Source: Spirometra erinaceieuropaei (lineage: Eukaryota > Platyhelminthes > Cestoda > Diphyllobothriidea > Diphyllobothriidae). From it: a stretch of 64,000 nucleotides of DNA. Positions 11,520 through 22,614 of this stretch are shown piece after piece. The translations under genes and the position numbers were made by a program. The DNA lies in contig CACRXP010000016.1 in the NCBI GenBank assembly GCA_902702965.1, positions 2,657,278-2,721,277 on the forward strand, read 5' to 3'. The number at the start of each line of letters is the position of its first letter. Positions within the stretch are counted from its first letter, which is position 1. Below the pieces are notes generated by a model that was not told the DNA's origin, made no database searches, and was given only the letters and a program-made list of their open reading frames with translations.

Positions 11520-11836
11520 TTATGGCGCCCTTTGTCCAATGCGTGATCCGCCAATGCGGCCTGTGTGGCTGCATCCAACCCGCATGTCACCGTGACCTGA
11601 ATCGCCCCCGTCGGCCGCGGCGATGACTGACGGCCCCGATTGTCCCGCGCCGTGACTGTCCCCCGCTAAGAATGTTCGTAAAGTCAGATAAGGGGGAGGC
11701 AAATTGATGTGGCGGTTGACAGAGCAGTCGGTGGACATCCAGGCTTCTTGCACTTGCCTTGCTATGTGATCGCTGCCCGGGCCCACAATCTCAACGGCGT
11801 CAAAGTTGAAGATGTGTCCCATTTGCGCGGCATGGG
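11520..11836 (-). pseudogene. PLE GIY-YIG endonuclease C-terminal relic
   Basis: Minus-strand frame reading VATHAAQMGHIFNF, then DAVEIVGPGSDHIARQ, QEAWMSTDCSVNRHINLP and PPYLTLRTF. This is the conserved C-terminal block that follows the GIY-YIG core in PLE proteins: a His-rich strand, then EAW, then an NRHI-type segment. The GIY-YIG catalytic core and the whole reverse transcriptase are absent by 5' truncation. The frame runs on past the normal end into non-coding sequence (residues DGGDSGHGD onward). It cannot make an active enzyme. Confidence 0.8.
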
Positions 11837-11892
11837 TTGCTACCTCCGACTTTGGGCGCCATTATAAGGAGTGCTGTGCACAGGACCTCCCA

Positions 11893-11937
11893 GTCCCTGA
11901 AGATGGGTAGACGAATAAACTACCCGAAACGTCGGAT
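11893..11937 (+). ncRNA. Hammerhead ribozyme, inverted partner
   Basis: Plus-strand copy of the ribozyme at 11446-11491: GTCC, CTGAAGA, GGGTAG, loop, CTACCC, GAAAC, GTC, GGAT. All core bases are intact. It lies in the inverted arm of the PLE insertion, so transcripts from either strand would contain a ribozyme. Confidence 0.78.
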
Positions 11938-12282
11938 CTCAAATAAACCCCTCCCGGTGAACGCCCCCTCTTCTTTTGAGTTAACTGCTTTTTTAATTAG
12001 TTTTTTACCTTTTCGTAATATACATATATATATATTGATCCAAGGGTTGACGCCCACCATTGACGGTAATTGTCTCACTCCTGAAAACGAGAATTTGGTG
12101 GAGATAACGCGGCTTATATCACAGCGGAATTCGTGCGGTCTCGTGACGTTATTTTCTCTGTTGAACTGGTTTCTTTACTTTTCAGCAGATGGCGATAGAC
12201 TCCTTTGCCTGAGAACAACACTTTCTAAGTCGAAGTGTGATTCATTCTGTGATCTAAAAAGGATAGCGCTAGCTCTCAGGCG

Positions 12283-12645
12283 GTGACTCATTCAACGTGA
12301 CCCGGCCATACTTCTAAGTTTCAGGAGGCCGAAATCCTCGTAAGCGGTGACAGCCTCGTTGGCCGCCAGCTGCTCGAGTCATGGTTCTCAGGCGCATTGT
12401 CCATCAACAGGCGCAATGACCTGCCGCTGCCATATTCTGTGCTGAGAATTTCCCTGCGCAAAGGGATCAGTCACGTTTTGAGAGCGCGGGCGAGCAACAA
12501 CCGCAATGACAGCCAACAGAATTGTCGAGTCATTATCACGCCCACACTCAACCCGGATGATGACACTGTGACAACCAACGACTACCAAGCCATCCTCGCA
12601 TCAATTGCGACTCCCAGCGATGATCGCGAGAACTGTTGCTCATAG
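12283..12645 (+). pseudogene. PLE GIY-YIG endonuclease C-terminal relic
   Basis: Plus-strand frame: VTHST, an in-frame TGA, PGHTSKFQEAEILVSG, then LVGRQLLESWFSGA and LSINRRNDLPLPYSVLR. This is the same block as in the 11.5-kb relic (residues after the GIY-YIG core, then ESW, then an NRR-DLP segment) but from a different, diverged copy. It continues open to 12645, probably past the real end. A hammerhead follows 77 bases downstream on the same strand, which supports the assignment. The 5' boundary is not resolved; 12020-12280 gives no clear match. Confidence 0.75.
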
Positions 12646-12721
12646 TGCGCATGTGGTCCCACGGCAGCTGTATACTAAAACTACTACACTGCTTGCGCCT
12701 CCACTACACCTATCGACGACC

Positions 12722-12765
12722 GTCTCTGACGATAGGTTCGAGTGAGAATCTGAAACGTCAGGCCA
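12722..12765 (+). ncRNA. Hammerhead ribozyme
   Basis: GTCT, core CTGACGA, helix II AGGTTC/GAATCT (6 bp with one G-U), loop GAGTGA, GAAAC, GTC cleavage site, AGGC pairing back to GTCT. All essential core bases are present. The outer part of helix I is weak. It lies just downstream of the PLE endonuclease relic on the same strand. Confidence 0.78.
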
Positions 12766-12889
12766 ACAAATCTCTCGTTTCAGTGATCACATCCCTTTCT
12801 TTTGAAAATCATGGTCCCAGGAAATTACGCGAACCGGGTGTTATCTGCCACTTCTACTCTGCTCCGAAAGATGTTTTCAGCGGATGTTT

Positions 12890-13269
12890 TATTGAGGGTG
12901 CATCAAATCTGTGCTTGTGATCTGCCTTTGCGACTGTCCGGACAAATCGTTATACGAGTTTTAGGAAGCCGCTGACTTTTCGGATTTGCACTCGGATCCG
13001 TCATTAGAAACAACCCAGGACATGTACAGTGTTTGAAAAAGGGTTGCAGTCTTTACAGGATGCAGATGTTATGCCGCTGCATACCTACCACTGTTATAAG
13101 ATGGTGAATTCATCGCAGATGGTTGCAGTCGTTGCTTTTCCTGATTCACAATCTGCCTTCGGGCATAACTTGCTGCAAAATTACTAACATCATTGGCTCT
13201 TAGTAAAACAGTAAGTAAACCCATCGAGTACCTTCAACACCGTGAGATCTTAGGACTGCTTAAGAGTTG
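12890..13269. other. No recognised feature
   Basis: Nothing recognised. Confidence 0.4.
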
Positions 13270-13740
13270 CGAAAATTCCCATTGGAGTATTCAGAAGGCG
13301 AGTTGGCGAGCATACGTTACTGTCGATAAATTCTCCTCAGGCCAGTACAATTATATGAGAACGGGGCAAAATCAAACATGCTAGTGATTTAAAAATTGAT
13401 AAAGGTTAGTTTTAAAACGCAGGCGGGCGAAGGGCGGAATGGCACAGAAAGTTGTATGTGGTTAGTTAACCTTTGAGCACGGTAAGTGCGGAGCATGGAG
13501 GAGGTTCTTCTGAGCGCACAGGGCTGGTTTTCGTAACCTGATTGGGGCCGCTTCTGATGTTCGTAACAGGCGCCGACCCAGCAGCTTATGATAGTTCGAG
13601 GAGACCTTACAAAGCACACGAAAAGATTCATTGGTGTCCACACGATGTCCGGAATCGACAACATGCGCGAGAATGGCGCCGCTTCGTACAAAGCTGCACT
13701 AGATGCGCTAGTTGACACCAGACACTTTCTGCCTCGTAGT
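13270..13740. repeat. Dispersed repeat E
   Basis: Matches 25986-26420: GATAAAT with a CCTCAGG/CTCATCGG-like part, TATATGAGAACGGGGCA, CAGGCGGG, GCGCACAGGGCTGG, and TCGTACAAAGCTGC-like end. A minus-strand frame of 109 codons occurs in both copies, but the two translations do not agree over their length, so coding is doubtful. Short pieces recur at 3985, 52838 and 53257. Confidence 0.6.
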
Positions 13741-14930
13741 CTGCTGTCTGATGTTTCTCAAATTTAAGCTATCCCTGGGGATTTACTACAGTGCGAAGTC
13801 AAGAAATCAGGAGAATAAAACACCTGCCCGTGTGAGGACCATTGTTTTTACGACAACCCGCCGTGCAGCCAAGTTCCGAGGAGGCATTACTATTACCGTG
13901 ACGTGAAAACGGTTTCTGATCTGAAGTTCGGTTAGTTTCAGTCAACAATGGATAGAGAGACACCTGAAAGAATGAGTAAGACTTCCGGTGAACAACTAAA
14001 TGGCACAACGATTTTGTATCCTTTTTAAGTAAATGGAGTTGTCTGAATTTAACAGAGAGACAATACCTGTTCATTTTGTTGTCGATGTTTACTACTTATA
14101 GACGAGAAAAGTACTGCATTTAGAACGGAGGCAAGCAGAACTGGAGACCTAAGTCAACGTTTGGGAGTTTGCGCCAGCCAATTACAAATTTAACGCGAAT
14201 CGAATTTATGTCGTTTCTACCGTTGAAAAACATGCAACAGACATGGACTTTCGCGCCTTTGTGCGTGCAAACGTCAATTTAGTCTACTGCCCCATTTGGA
14301 ATGGTCACCTACATTCTAAAAATAAAATGCGCAAAGCTTGAGATAGGAAAAATCGTCAAAATGTTCAAAGGAACTCAGATAGGTTTGTTTGAATTTATAA
14401 AAACATGCATTTTTTTAAAGCAGGCGCGAATTTAAATTTCAAATGCACGCAAACGTAGCTGAACGTGTGAGGCATGATAAGGGTCTATATAACATCAAGC
14501 TCCTCTACAGAATACCGCTGATACATTTGCCTAATTTTTATCCAGAGCTATATAAGTATATACTTTGAAGAAAAAAGGAGTCCTTTGGGAAACTGAATAA
14601 ACTTTATTTAGTAAATATTTGACGTTGCTTCCCTAGGTTGTCGTCAAACGTATAGAAAGTGTAACAAACAGTCAAAATTTAAAGATGGCCAAAAAAACTG
14701 ATATTGCTTTGTAAATGCTGAGGATGGGTCGATGGTCTGGGCCGACGTCACGTTTTAAATGGCTACCATCCTCTCCATTTTTCTTTGAGATTTGTGTACA
14801 TGGTGTCAAGGTCGATTGATGCATGAATCATTGGGGTCAATGGCCACTGAAAACTCTCAGACTTCCTTGTAACTGCAGGAGCCGACAACGTATGTTTTAT
14901 CACAAACAAATTTGTGCCCAATTTCAAGAG
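13741..14930. other. No recognised feature
   Basis: Non-coding, AT-rich in the second half. No repeat partner noticed. Confidence 0.4.
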
Positions 14931-14932
14931 TA

Positions 14933-15925
14933 CAGTAGATGTGCTAACTCATGAAATGTCAACCAATATTTCGAAATGCGTTCTCGTTTTGAAAAAATAA
15001 ATAAAGTAGTGTTGTAAAACTAAGCAAAATGCAGCATAAATCTGTAATTATCCAGTTACCTCAGAGTGTCGGCTTTCGAAAGAACTTATTGTCGGCTGCA
15101 TGCAAGATCTATACTCTGCAAGAAATGACTACTTAAGTAGCATGCAATTTTCTCATTCATTTTCGATGCCCTTGAAAATTCAATTATATTTCATGAAAAA
15201 CATATATAAAATTTTCATTCTTTTACTTATTCGGTATAAAATCACGTCCTCTTCCAATTTCATTCTCGAAGAAGAGTATAATCCGGTTTTAAAATAGCTT
15301 CTAATTGTGAGCTTTTTTAATACCGTTAAGTGGCAGTTCATGAAACGTCATGTATCTGCATTTGCGAATGTGGCTTATAAAGTTTACAATCTTGCTCAAA
15401 TCCACTGCTTAATTTTATGAACCTCATATGGTTTCCTCTTAACACCGTAGAGAATTGCATGGTTTTCCGTACACGAAAAATATACAGCTTGTAGTTTTGA
15501 AACCCTGAATGCAAGTGTAACAGCAGGTCGGGTTCAAAATTATTCGGAAATTAGAAAAGTTTTTTTAAAACCGAGTTATACTCTTCTTTGAATATGAGCT
15601 TGGAAGAGGACGTGATTTTCTACCGAATATGTAAAATGATGAATATTTTTATGCATGTTTTCCATAAAATATAATTGAATTTTCAAGGGCATCGAAAATC
15701 AATTAGAAAATTGCAAACTACTTAAGTAGTCATTTTTTGCGGAGCATAGATCTTGCATGCAGCCGAAAATAGGTTCTTTCGAAAGCCGACACTCTGAGGT
15801 AACTGGATAATTATAGATTTTTGCTGCATTATGCTTAGTTTTACAACACTACTTTATTTATCTTTTCGAAGCGCGAACGCATTTCGCAATTATGGTTGAC
15901 ATTTAATGAATTAGCACATCTACTG
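14933..15925. mobile_element. MITE-A, long-inverted-repeat TA element
   Basis: 993 bp. Ends CAGTAGATGTGCTAACTCAT and the inverse ending CACATCTACTG; TA precedes the left end and TG follows the right. Each half carries GACTACTTAAGTAG, TGCATGCAAGATCT and TCGAAAGAACTTATT-like blocks in opposite orientation, so the arms are several hundred bases long; the centre (about 15300-15540) is not palindromic. CAGT termini and a TA target fit a non-autonomous Tc1/mariner-type element. No transposase is encoded. Confidence 0.75.
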
Positions 15926-16109
15926 TGAAGGCTGATTGCGTGGTGTAGTCTTCAGGTTGTGCGATACTTGTTTTTGGTGCTCCATTAGATGTCTTTTAAC
16001 GAGGTCAGACACATTTTAATGTAAGGAAGCGTTCGACAGTTTTTTGGGTTTTTGTGGCGCCTGATCGGATCAATCTAGTTAATTATATCTTTCTTTTGAT
16101 TCTTGTTAT

Positions 16110-16915
16110 CTTATGCATCGGCGTACAAGATATCTAGGATATTCTTTTTGGGAAAATACCTGGGTTCAATTTTGTACCCTTCGTTTTGAGAGGAGTGTGT
16201 CTTCGCTTGATTAAGTAGGGTGTTAACAGCACTCCGTTTCTGAACGATATGGTGGTTGCTCTCGTAATGTAGGATAACTTATACATAAGCTTCTTTGCGG
16301 TATACTGATGCGTGGAATGTCCCGTCAGTTTTTCGCTATACAAGGACATCAGAAAATGGGAAGTTGGTGTCAACTTCTCTTTCGAGTCTAAAGGTGATTC
16401 CCGGTAGTGTTGAGTTAATAGAGTTATGCAGCGTTTCCAGCTGATCCCTCTTGATGATGACAAACGTTTCATATACGTGGCGTACCCATACTTTTTGGTT
16501 GAATAATGGTAGGGCCATGGCCCCTAATTTTTGCCTTGTAACCTCAACCAAAATGCCAGAAGTAGGTGACCCCATAGGAGTTCCTTTCTACTGTCGATAA
16601 TATTCATGTGCGAACAGAAAGTTTGTTTCCAGACATAATTTCAAAAATTTAGGCAAAGTAGATGCAGGAACATCGATTTCGTAGGATTGTATGAGTTTTT
16701 CTGTGCATTGACTTGCCAAATCGAGGGGTATGGACATGAATAGAGTGACAACATCAAACGATACCATTATCTCATCCGTATTAATAGGGAGTTCTATTAT
16801 TTTGTCTAGAAATTCAATAGAATTCGCGATTGAAGTCCCACAATCCTTTGTTAAGGGATGGAGATTGTGGAATGGCCATAACCACATCCTACCGTAGAAA
16901 TGGACATTACGTGGT
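16110..16915 (-). pseudogene. PLE reverse transcriptase relic
   Basis: A single minus-strand frame, broken only by stops near 16586, 16330 and 16270, shows the RT core in order: FYGRMWLWP; DCGTSIANSIEFLDKI; motif A VSFDVVTLFMSIP (Asp present); motif B GTPMGSPTSGILVEV; motif C as RHVYETFVI, where family members have YVDDTF; then FPFSDVLV, FHASVYRKEAY and LHYESNHHIVQKRSAV. The paired catalytic Asp residues of motif C are lost. No endonuclease follows; a MITE-A occupies the sequence just downstream at 14933-15925. It would have copied RNA at nicked target sites; this copy is dead. Confidence 0.85.
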
Positions 16916-17217
16916 TATTCCACAGTAGTTGATTTTCTTTGACTCAAATTTTCAGCGAAATTTCTGGTCCTACCCTCAAAAGTCATGTCCCAGAGATTAA
17001 CTCCATGTCCTGCACTACATAATTTCCGAACGTATTCGCTTGATGCTTGCCTGGAGTTCATATACCAAAAACCGCACAGGGAACGCTGAGGGACCCACTG
17101 AGGAGCCGTAACCCCCGCAGCTCTGCCATGCAGCGGCAGAATATCGGCGACTTGACTTTTAGATAGTATCTGTGTCGGTAGTACGGTATAGTACATTCGC
17201 CACATATGCATGTATAT

Positions 17218-17425
17218 GCAGAATAAATTATCGACAAAGACAAGGGAGATTGGAATGACCAGTTCCGGCTTATTAGCCGTCGTCAGCCAGCCATACCCAA
17301 TCACGATGCGTGCGACATCTGGGGCTTCATTCCACTACCTGTTGGTTAGAAGTCCTACGCCTCTAACCATCGAGCCACGGGCTTGTTGTCCTGTCGGTTG
17401 CGATCGGGGATATACAATGGTTGGG
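17218..17425 (-). mobile_element. tRNA-derived SINE, family A
   Basis: Reverse strand: GACAAAGACAAGGGAGATTG, CCGGCTTATTAGCCGTCGTC, then the inverted head (TCTAACCATCGAGCCACGGG, GTTGTCCTGTCGGTTGCGAT). Box B is degraded. Confidence 0.7.
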
Positions 17426-17429
17426 GGCC

Positions 17430-18300
17430 CTCACCGATCGTGTAACGGAACCAAATCGCCAGATACGTCGACGCAACTTCCGTCATCATCAAAAGGCACT
17501 GTTGAATTCAGTCTTTCCCGACATCCAGTTTACTATGGAAGAGGAGGTCAACAATCAGTTGACCTTCCTTGACGTACAAGCGACAAAACTGGTAAGCGGA
17601 AATATCAGAACAACGGCCCACGGCAGTGCAACTAGTGCCAGGCGACTCCTCCACTTCTGAAGCAACCACTCCGTTGGTAACGAACGTGGTTGTGTCAGAA
17701 TCCTCTTCCGACACGTTTAAACAAACTGGAGCGATGAAAATGGGAAGAAAGATGAGGTTAAGATCTTGCATTTCCTATTTAAAGCCAACGGTTATCCGGA
17801 GTCCCTCATATGCAAGAGTTAGGGAAGTTCCAATCTGTGCGGTTGAACGGAGAAAACCCGAAGTTTTGGCTTGAGGAACGGCAAGATTCTTGAATCCGTT
17901 CGAGATCAGTGTGGTTCGTTAGTCAGAGTCAATAATCAGACAGCAAATAATGAGGTCCAAAGACCCGCTACTGGTGACAGTACAATCAGCGGTGGTCTAC
18001 AGCATACCATGCCAAAACTGTGATGCGATATATGTTGGTGAAACGGGCAAATGCCTCGGCACAAGATTGCATGAGCACCAGCTTGCTGGCTATGGTTTAT
18101 GGCCACATACTACAGAAAAACCACAATTTCGACTTTGAGAAAGCAGGGGTTATCGGCCGAGCTAATGACAAGATGGTCAGACTGATGCTCGAAAGTTGGT
18201 CCTCAACTGACACATTTAACGGAGCCATAGATCCGCATCCCGCCTACCAAGCGTTAAGCACAAGGCTCGAGACAGTGCGGACAAAGCCATCAGGGTAGTC
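17430..18300 (+). pseudogene. PLE relic: RT C-terminus and GIY-YIG endonuclease
   Basis: Plus strand. 17470-17590 reads LLNSVFPDIQFTMEEEVNN then LTFLDVQATKL, the thumb-side block after RT motif C. About 17780 reads FKANGYPES. 17950-18100 reads VVYSIPCQNCDAIYVGETGK then RLHEHQLA: the full GIY...YIG motif with the Cys pair and the catalytic Arg/His region. After a frame change, 18100-18260 reads HNFDFEKAGVIG, MLESWSSTDTFNGAID and PAYQALS. Frames differ between blocks and the 5' end is missing. It is the best preserved GIY-YIG core in the window, but frameshifted. A hammerhead on the same strand lies about 1 kb on, beyond SINE insertions. Confidence 0.82.
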
Positions 18301-18775
18301 GAGGAAAGTCACTTGTGGTCAAATGCTGACGCCAGCGAAAAATAGGAAAGGAGCTGGCTAGAGGTCATATGAACAGCACGGGACACCACCTCACCGGACA
18401 CCCACGAGACTGAGATCAACTCACACGACCCACAATAACTGATCAGTACGTTAGGTGACGACAGGAAGGCCGACAAGCACGCCGGCTCGCCAACAATTAC
18501 GACGGCCGCAAATGGGTTAAGGATTACAGGAGCCCACCGGCGGTCAAACTCGGAAAGGTCAACGCTAATTAGCAGCAAACGGGCAGATCATAGTCCGTGC
18601 CTTGAGCACGGGTATAATACCAGGCAGGCATCAAGGCCTAAGCAATCAAGACCAGCAAGAACAACCAACACACTACTCTGGTGATGGAAAATATCGAGCT
18701 CCAGAATCGTCAATCCAAATATATTTTGGTCGATAAGCCCGTTCTTTCTTCTTCTTTTTCCTCAGGAGATAATGT

Positions 18776-18777
<2 letters not shown>
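18301..18777. repeat. Sequence partly shared with 27.4 kb
   Basis: 18595-18670 (GAGCACGGGTATAATACCAG, GGCAGGCATCAAGGC) resembles 27390-27460, which lies downstream of another hammerhead. It may be PLE-associated non-coding sequence. Nothing recognised in 18301-18590. Confidence 0.4.

Positions 18778-18810
<33 letters not shown>
18778..18810. repeat. (AT)n microsatellite
   Basis: An uninterrupted AT dinucleotide run of about 32 bases, at the end of a SINE A copy. Confidence 0.95.
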
Positions 18811-18813
<3 letters not shown>

Positions 18814-19243
18814 AGTGGGCGCTCACCGATCAGGTTACGGAACATGCTCGTTCCGTTGTGCCTTGGGGCACATACTAGAACCCTCGCAGGCAGTCGCACA
18901 GCGACTAGTAGAATTATGTAAATCGTGTGGTACCGACAAAGACAAGGGAGACCGGAAAGGCCATTTCTGGCTTATTAACCGTCATCAGCCAGTCATACCC
19001 AACCCCAAGTGTGGATCACTTGAGATTCGAACCCGGGATCTTTGGTCATGGAGTTTGACGCTCTACCATTGAGCCACGGGCCCGTTGTCCTGTCGGTTGT
19101 GATCGGGAATATTAATTATGATAGTGGGCGCTCACCGATCAGGTTACAGAACATGCTCGTTCCGTTGTGCCTTGGGGCTCATACTAGAACCCTCGCAGGC
19201 AGTCGGACAGCGACTAGTAGAATGATGTAAATCGTGTGGTACC
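18808..19243 (-). mobile_element. Full-length SINE A with duplicated tail
   Basis: Reverse strand. The tRNA-like head at about 19010-19100 reads, inverted, GGCTCAATGGTAGAGCG (box A) and GGGTTCGAATCTC (box B). The body is at 18930-19010. A tail of about 120 bases (18811-18925, GGGCGCTCACCGATCAGGTT and so on) is repeated almost identically at 19122-19243 on the other side of the head. The two tails differ at only a few positions, so the duplication is recent. Confidence 0.75.
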
Positions 19244-19248
19244 GTTTC

Positions 19249-19307
19249 GGCCACTGTCTCTGACGATGGATTCAAGTGAGAATCCGAAACGTCAGGCGAA
19301 TGAAGCC
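19249..19307 (+). ncRNA. Hammerhead ribozyme
   Basis: GTCT, core CTGACGA, helix II GGATTC/GAATCC (6 bp, perfect) with loop AAGTGA, GAAAC, GTC cleavage site after 19293, AGGC pairing to GTCT, and an outer GGC/GCC pairing. All core bases are intact. The helix III stump is ACGU, self-complementary. Confidence 0.85.
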
Positions 19308-19339
19308 TTGTTCCAGCGATCGCTGCTTCTTCTTCTACT

Positions 19340-19700
19340 TGTTAAGTCTATCTTTAAGATTAGTACAGGTATTGCGGAAAGACTTATACACTAGGTTTGC
19401 GCTTTGCTTTTAGTGCTTGGTCTTGGGGTTTGCGTAGAGCTTAGAAGTTAGGCTTGGAGTTCATTTTGGCACCGATTTCGACACCCATATTCCGTGCCAA
19501 ATTCATAATCCTTATCATAAAACTAACTCTAATCCTACCGACCCTAATTTTTAACCAGCCCCGTAACCGTAATACTCTCGCTAAATTCTAACCGTTGCCT
19601 TAACAATGACCATTCATCCGGCATAAATCCTAAATCTAACCCTAGCTCCGACACAAACCAAAAACCCAGACCAAAGTGTTTGGAATGCCTACACTCCGAA
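19340..19700. repeat. Degenerate telomere-like tract
   Basis: 19380-19470 is TTAGG-like on the plus strand; 19500-19670 is CCTAA-like, so the array switches strand in the middle. No flanking inverted repeat identified. Confidence 0.5.
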
Positions 19701-21080
19701 GCCAGCCAATCACTGGAGTCCACGTGCGTTTTCTCTACAGTGCTGTCATCTTAATCGTGGTGCTTCTCCATTGACTGCTTCCCTCGAGCTTGATTGATCT
19801 GCGTATTCGAATTATCGACCAGTTCGTCTGGAATGTTCTTCCCGAAGGGCATTGGGCCGAGTGCCGGCGAACTACAGTAGGATGTTATAAATACGCGTAA
19901 CTTCCCCAGTTAGACTCGACTTGCAGTTTCCTAATACACTTTTCCGTGGCCAGTCGTCTTCTCCTTCTGTGCCGCGTTGGTATCGGGGACAAGAGTTGGG
20001 TACGCATACGCACCCACGTGCTTTCAAGTACCATGTCGGATCATAACACAAAGTCCCAACCTCCACCCACCCTGAAATGACCCCTGGTAGTGAGTAATAG
20101 CGCATGCGATTTTGTCAGAGAGCTCGAACAAGTGTTTTTAACCCACACGTAGGCCATTGGTCGACCTACCTGCCAATGGAACCTTTCCTCCGCTGACCCC
20201 CACCGCGGAACCGCGTAATCGCCTTCCACTAACAGCCAATTAGATCAGCGAAAATTTAAAAAAATAGATATTAAACCTCTCTACCCACCTTCTACATTAA
20301 CTCAAAGTTTGGAGAGTCAGATGGATAAATGGACTGCGCAAAAGGACACTTCCGTCGTACCTACTTTTTTAATTCTAGCCTTTTACACTTTAAAAAAGCT
20401 GGAACACATTTCGCTGCCTCGCCCTGGTAGCGGAGCAATGCCGAAGTCCCAAGGCAGCTGCATTCACCGCTTTTCCCTAATAACTGCACATTAATGGGGA
20501 TTTCCGTTTTGGGCAGGAGTTCCGTTCCAGAGCTCTCACAGGCGGTCGGCCAGTAACTAATAATTGGTAAGTTTTGGGGGGATAACAAACAGAAACGGCC
20601 ATTTTGCAGTCGTCAACCGGTCCTTCTCAGAGCCAAGTTTAATCGACCCTCACAAATTTGGCCTCCGCCCAGTCTACCACATATTGCGTCACTATCGTAC
20701 CAGAGGCAGGAGTAGGACGTTTGTTATGAACGTCAGGGAGGTCTAACTGGGACGTTCTGAATCAAAGTAGTCGTAGACTAATCCTCAGACCTAACTGTCG
20801 ATAGCCAGCGGGTTAAACTGCTTCACATCGAGCTGACGATTGAGTATCTAGGCATGCCACTGTTATTGCTATCGAATCAAAACTTAGGTATTTGTAAATT
20901 CTGGCCTGAGACCTCGTTCCATTTGTAACCCTCTAAGAAATGTTCTGTAATGAGGAAGAAACAGAGGAGATTGGCTGGTTCGCCAATCTCCCATGAGGGC
21001 TGCTAACTAAAAGTCCAAACACATGTGTCTCACTGATTTTCTGCGTCTGTTTGACTCACTATTAGTGCGTTAAGTCACTT
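19701..21080. other. No recognised gene
   Basis: A weak SINE A remnant (CGGCCATTTTGCAGTCGTCA) is at 20590-20640. Otherwise nothing recognised. Confidence 0.4.
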
Positions 21081-21224
21081 GGTAGTTGAATACTACTGAC
21101 TACTCGTGAGTAGACCAGGAGTAATACGCCGTTGTTCCGCTGATGTTTATGAAGTTTAGTCTGAACAGGGCCATCTCATATAATAGGCGGGCTAAATCGA
21201 TCAGCATTTGTGTACTTGACAGTT

Positions 21225-21480
21225 CAGCCGTCATTACCGACAATGTCCACCGTGTGTCCCACATCAGGGGGGGGGGCACAGAGACGGTGACTTGCACGTG
21301 GACTAGTTTATAGTGATCACGGACTTGCGCAGCATCTACCGTACTGTCTCCCCCCTCACCCACCTTGGTCTCGTGTCATAACAGAGTCGAGAAGAGACCG
21401 GAGACGGGAGTGGGCGCAGGCGCAGGCGGCTGGCGCGACGTGATCCGGTGCCTAGGCGTGCCAACACACCCTGGACCCAG
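21225..21480 (+). repeat. Dispersed repeat C
   Basis: Forward copy: GTCATTACCGACAATGTCCA, CGTGTGTCCCACA, GACTTGCGCAGCATCTACCG, CATAACAGAGTCGAGAAGAC, CGCCTAGGCGTGCC-like end. A run of nine or ten G residues lies at 21268-21277. Confidence 0.65.
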
Positions 21481-21499
21481 ATGTAGCCCGGTGTGTTGA

Positions 21500-22095
21500 T
21501 CCAGCGGAATTCCTGCGCGGTCGAGTCAGAAGAAGTTTGTCCCTGAGACTTTACTGTAAATTTGCACAAACTAATTTTCAAATAAATGAGAAAGCTAGCA
21601 GAGGAGATTATTAGATGCCCCCTCTTTGAGGTGTTAACGGTGAGCATACTATATGAACGTGGTGTATGGGGAGGCAACTCGGACGGCATCCTTGCACGGG
21701 TTGTGATAACCGTGCCGACCGGCGGGCTAAATCAGATGAGGATATTCGGTGTTGTGGGTTCCCGCACCGAATAATCCACCTCTCATCTCTACTCCTTCCC
21801 CCTTCCACTTCAAAAAGTCCTACGGAGAGGGCGAAATGCAATGGCGTAGACGCTTCAGGCTAACACGGGTCACTCTTCACTAAAAAGAAGTTGTCATTCT
21901 TATTGGAATTCGGCGACCGCCTGGGATGCTTAAGTAGTACTATTCAGGGATGGTAGTGCTTAGCTCTCGCAGGGAAGGAGCTAGAAATGTGCCCTAGACG
22001 GATGCTGGGAAACCCGAAATCTGCAAGTATACCGGGACTTATACTTGCAAGCTCGCCGTGGAAGAACAACAAAGTACAATAACAACCTTTTCCCC
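21500..22095. other. No recognised feature
   Basis: Nothing recognised. Confidence 0.4.
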
Positions 22096-22098
22096 CAC

Positions 22099-22552
22099 TT
22101 CATTGGGCTAGATCGCAGTTGGTAGCCAGGCCCCGTATTACAGGTGGCTGGGGGTTTGTTTACTGGGGCTTTTTGTGGGGCTACATAATCACCTCTGACC
22201 CATTTGGCGTCCATTTTACGTTTGAGGTTGGGATTAGGGTAACGGTTAATGGTGTCCGATTTTCGGGTTAGGGTTATGCCCTTAAGGCTTAGGTTTTTGG
22301 GTTACGGTTAGGGTTTGAGGTTACGACTAGGTTTCAGTGTTACGGCTAGGTTTTATAGATAGGTCTATGTCTAAGGGCTACGGTTACGTTTACGATTTCG
22401 ATAAGGCTTAGGGGTAGGGTTAAGTTCGCCGTTGGGGCTAACGGTTAACGTTTAAGTTTATGGTTAGGGTTAGGGTTAATTTTAGGATTAGGGTTAAGGT
22501 CGCCGTCCGCTTCCACATTCCTGGCTACCAACTGCGATCTAGCCCTTCATTG
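22099..22552. repeat. Inverted-repeat-bounded composite with telomere-like array
   Basis: A 30-base inverted repeat (GGGCTAGATCGCAGTTGGTA at 22104, inverted at about 22525-22550) encloses a right-end fragment of MITE1 (22132-22204) and a degenerate TTAGGG array (22215-22500). The inverted repeat may be the real terminus of a further element family. Confidence 0.6.
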
Positions 22553-22614
22553 CTCTCCATCCCGCATGCTGTTAGGGTGAATCTGCTAACTCTGTCAATT
22601 CGAGGAGTAACCGG

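Larger units (their letters stand above)
11370..11978 (-). mobile_element. Complete short PLE insertion with target-site duplications
   Basis: The insertion is bounded by the 12-base direct repeat AGTTAACTGCTT at 11358-11369 and 11979-11990. From right to left on the minus strand it contains a coding tail of the GIY-YIG endonuclease and then a hammerhead. An inverted copy of the 3' terminal region (11850-11978 against 11404-11534, nearly identical) sits at the other end. This 5'-truncated, partly inverted layout is typical of PLEs. The high arm identity suggests a fairly recent insertion. Confidence 0.8.

Noticed and set aside
13389..13718. A conserved 109-codon protein in repeat E (also 26053-26382)
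   Set aside because: The equal length is striking, but the two translations disagree over most of their length, so the frames are not conserved as protein.
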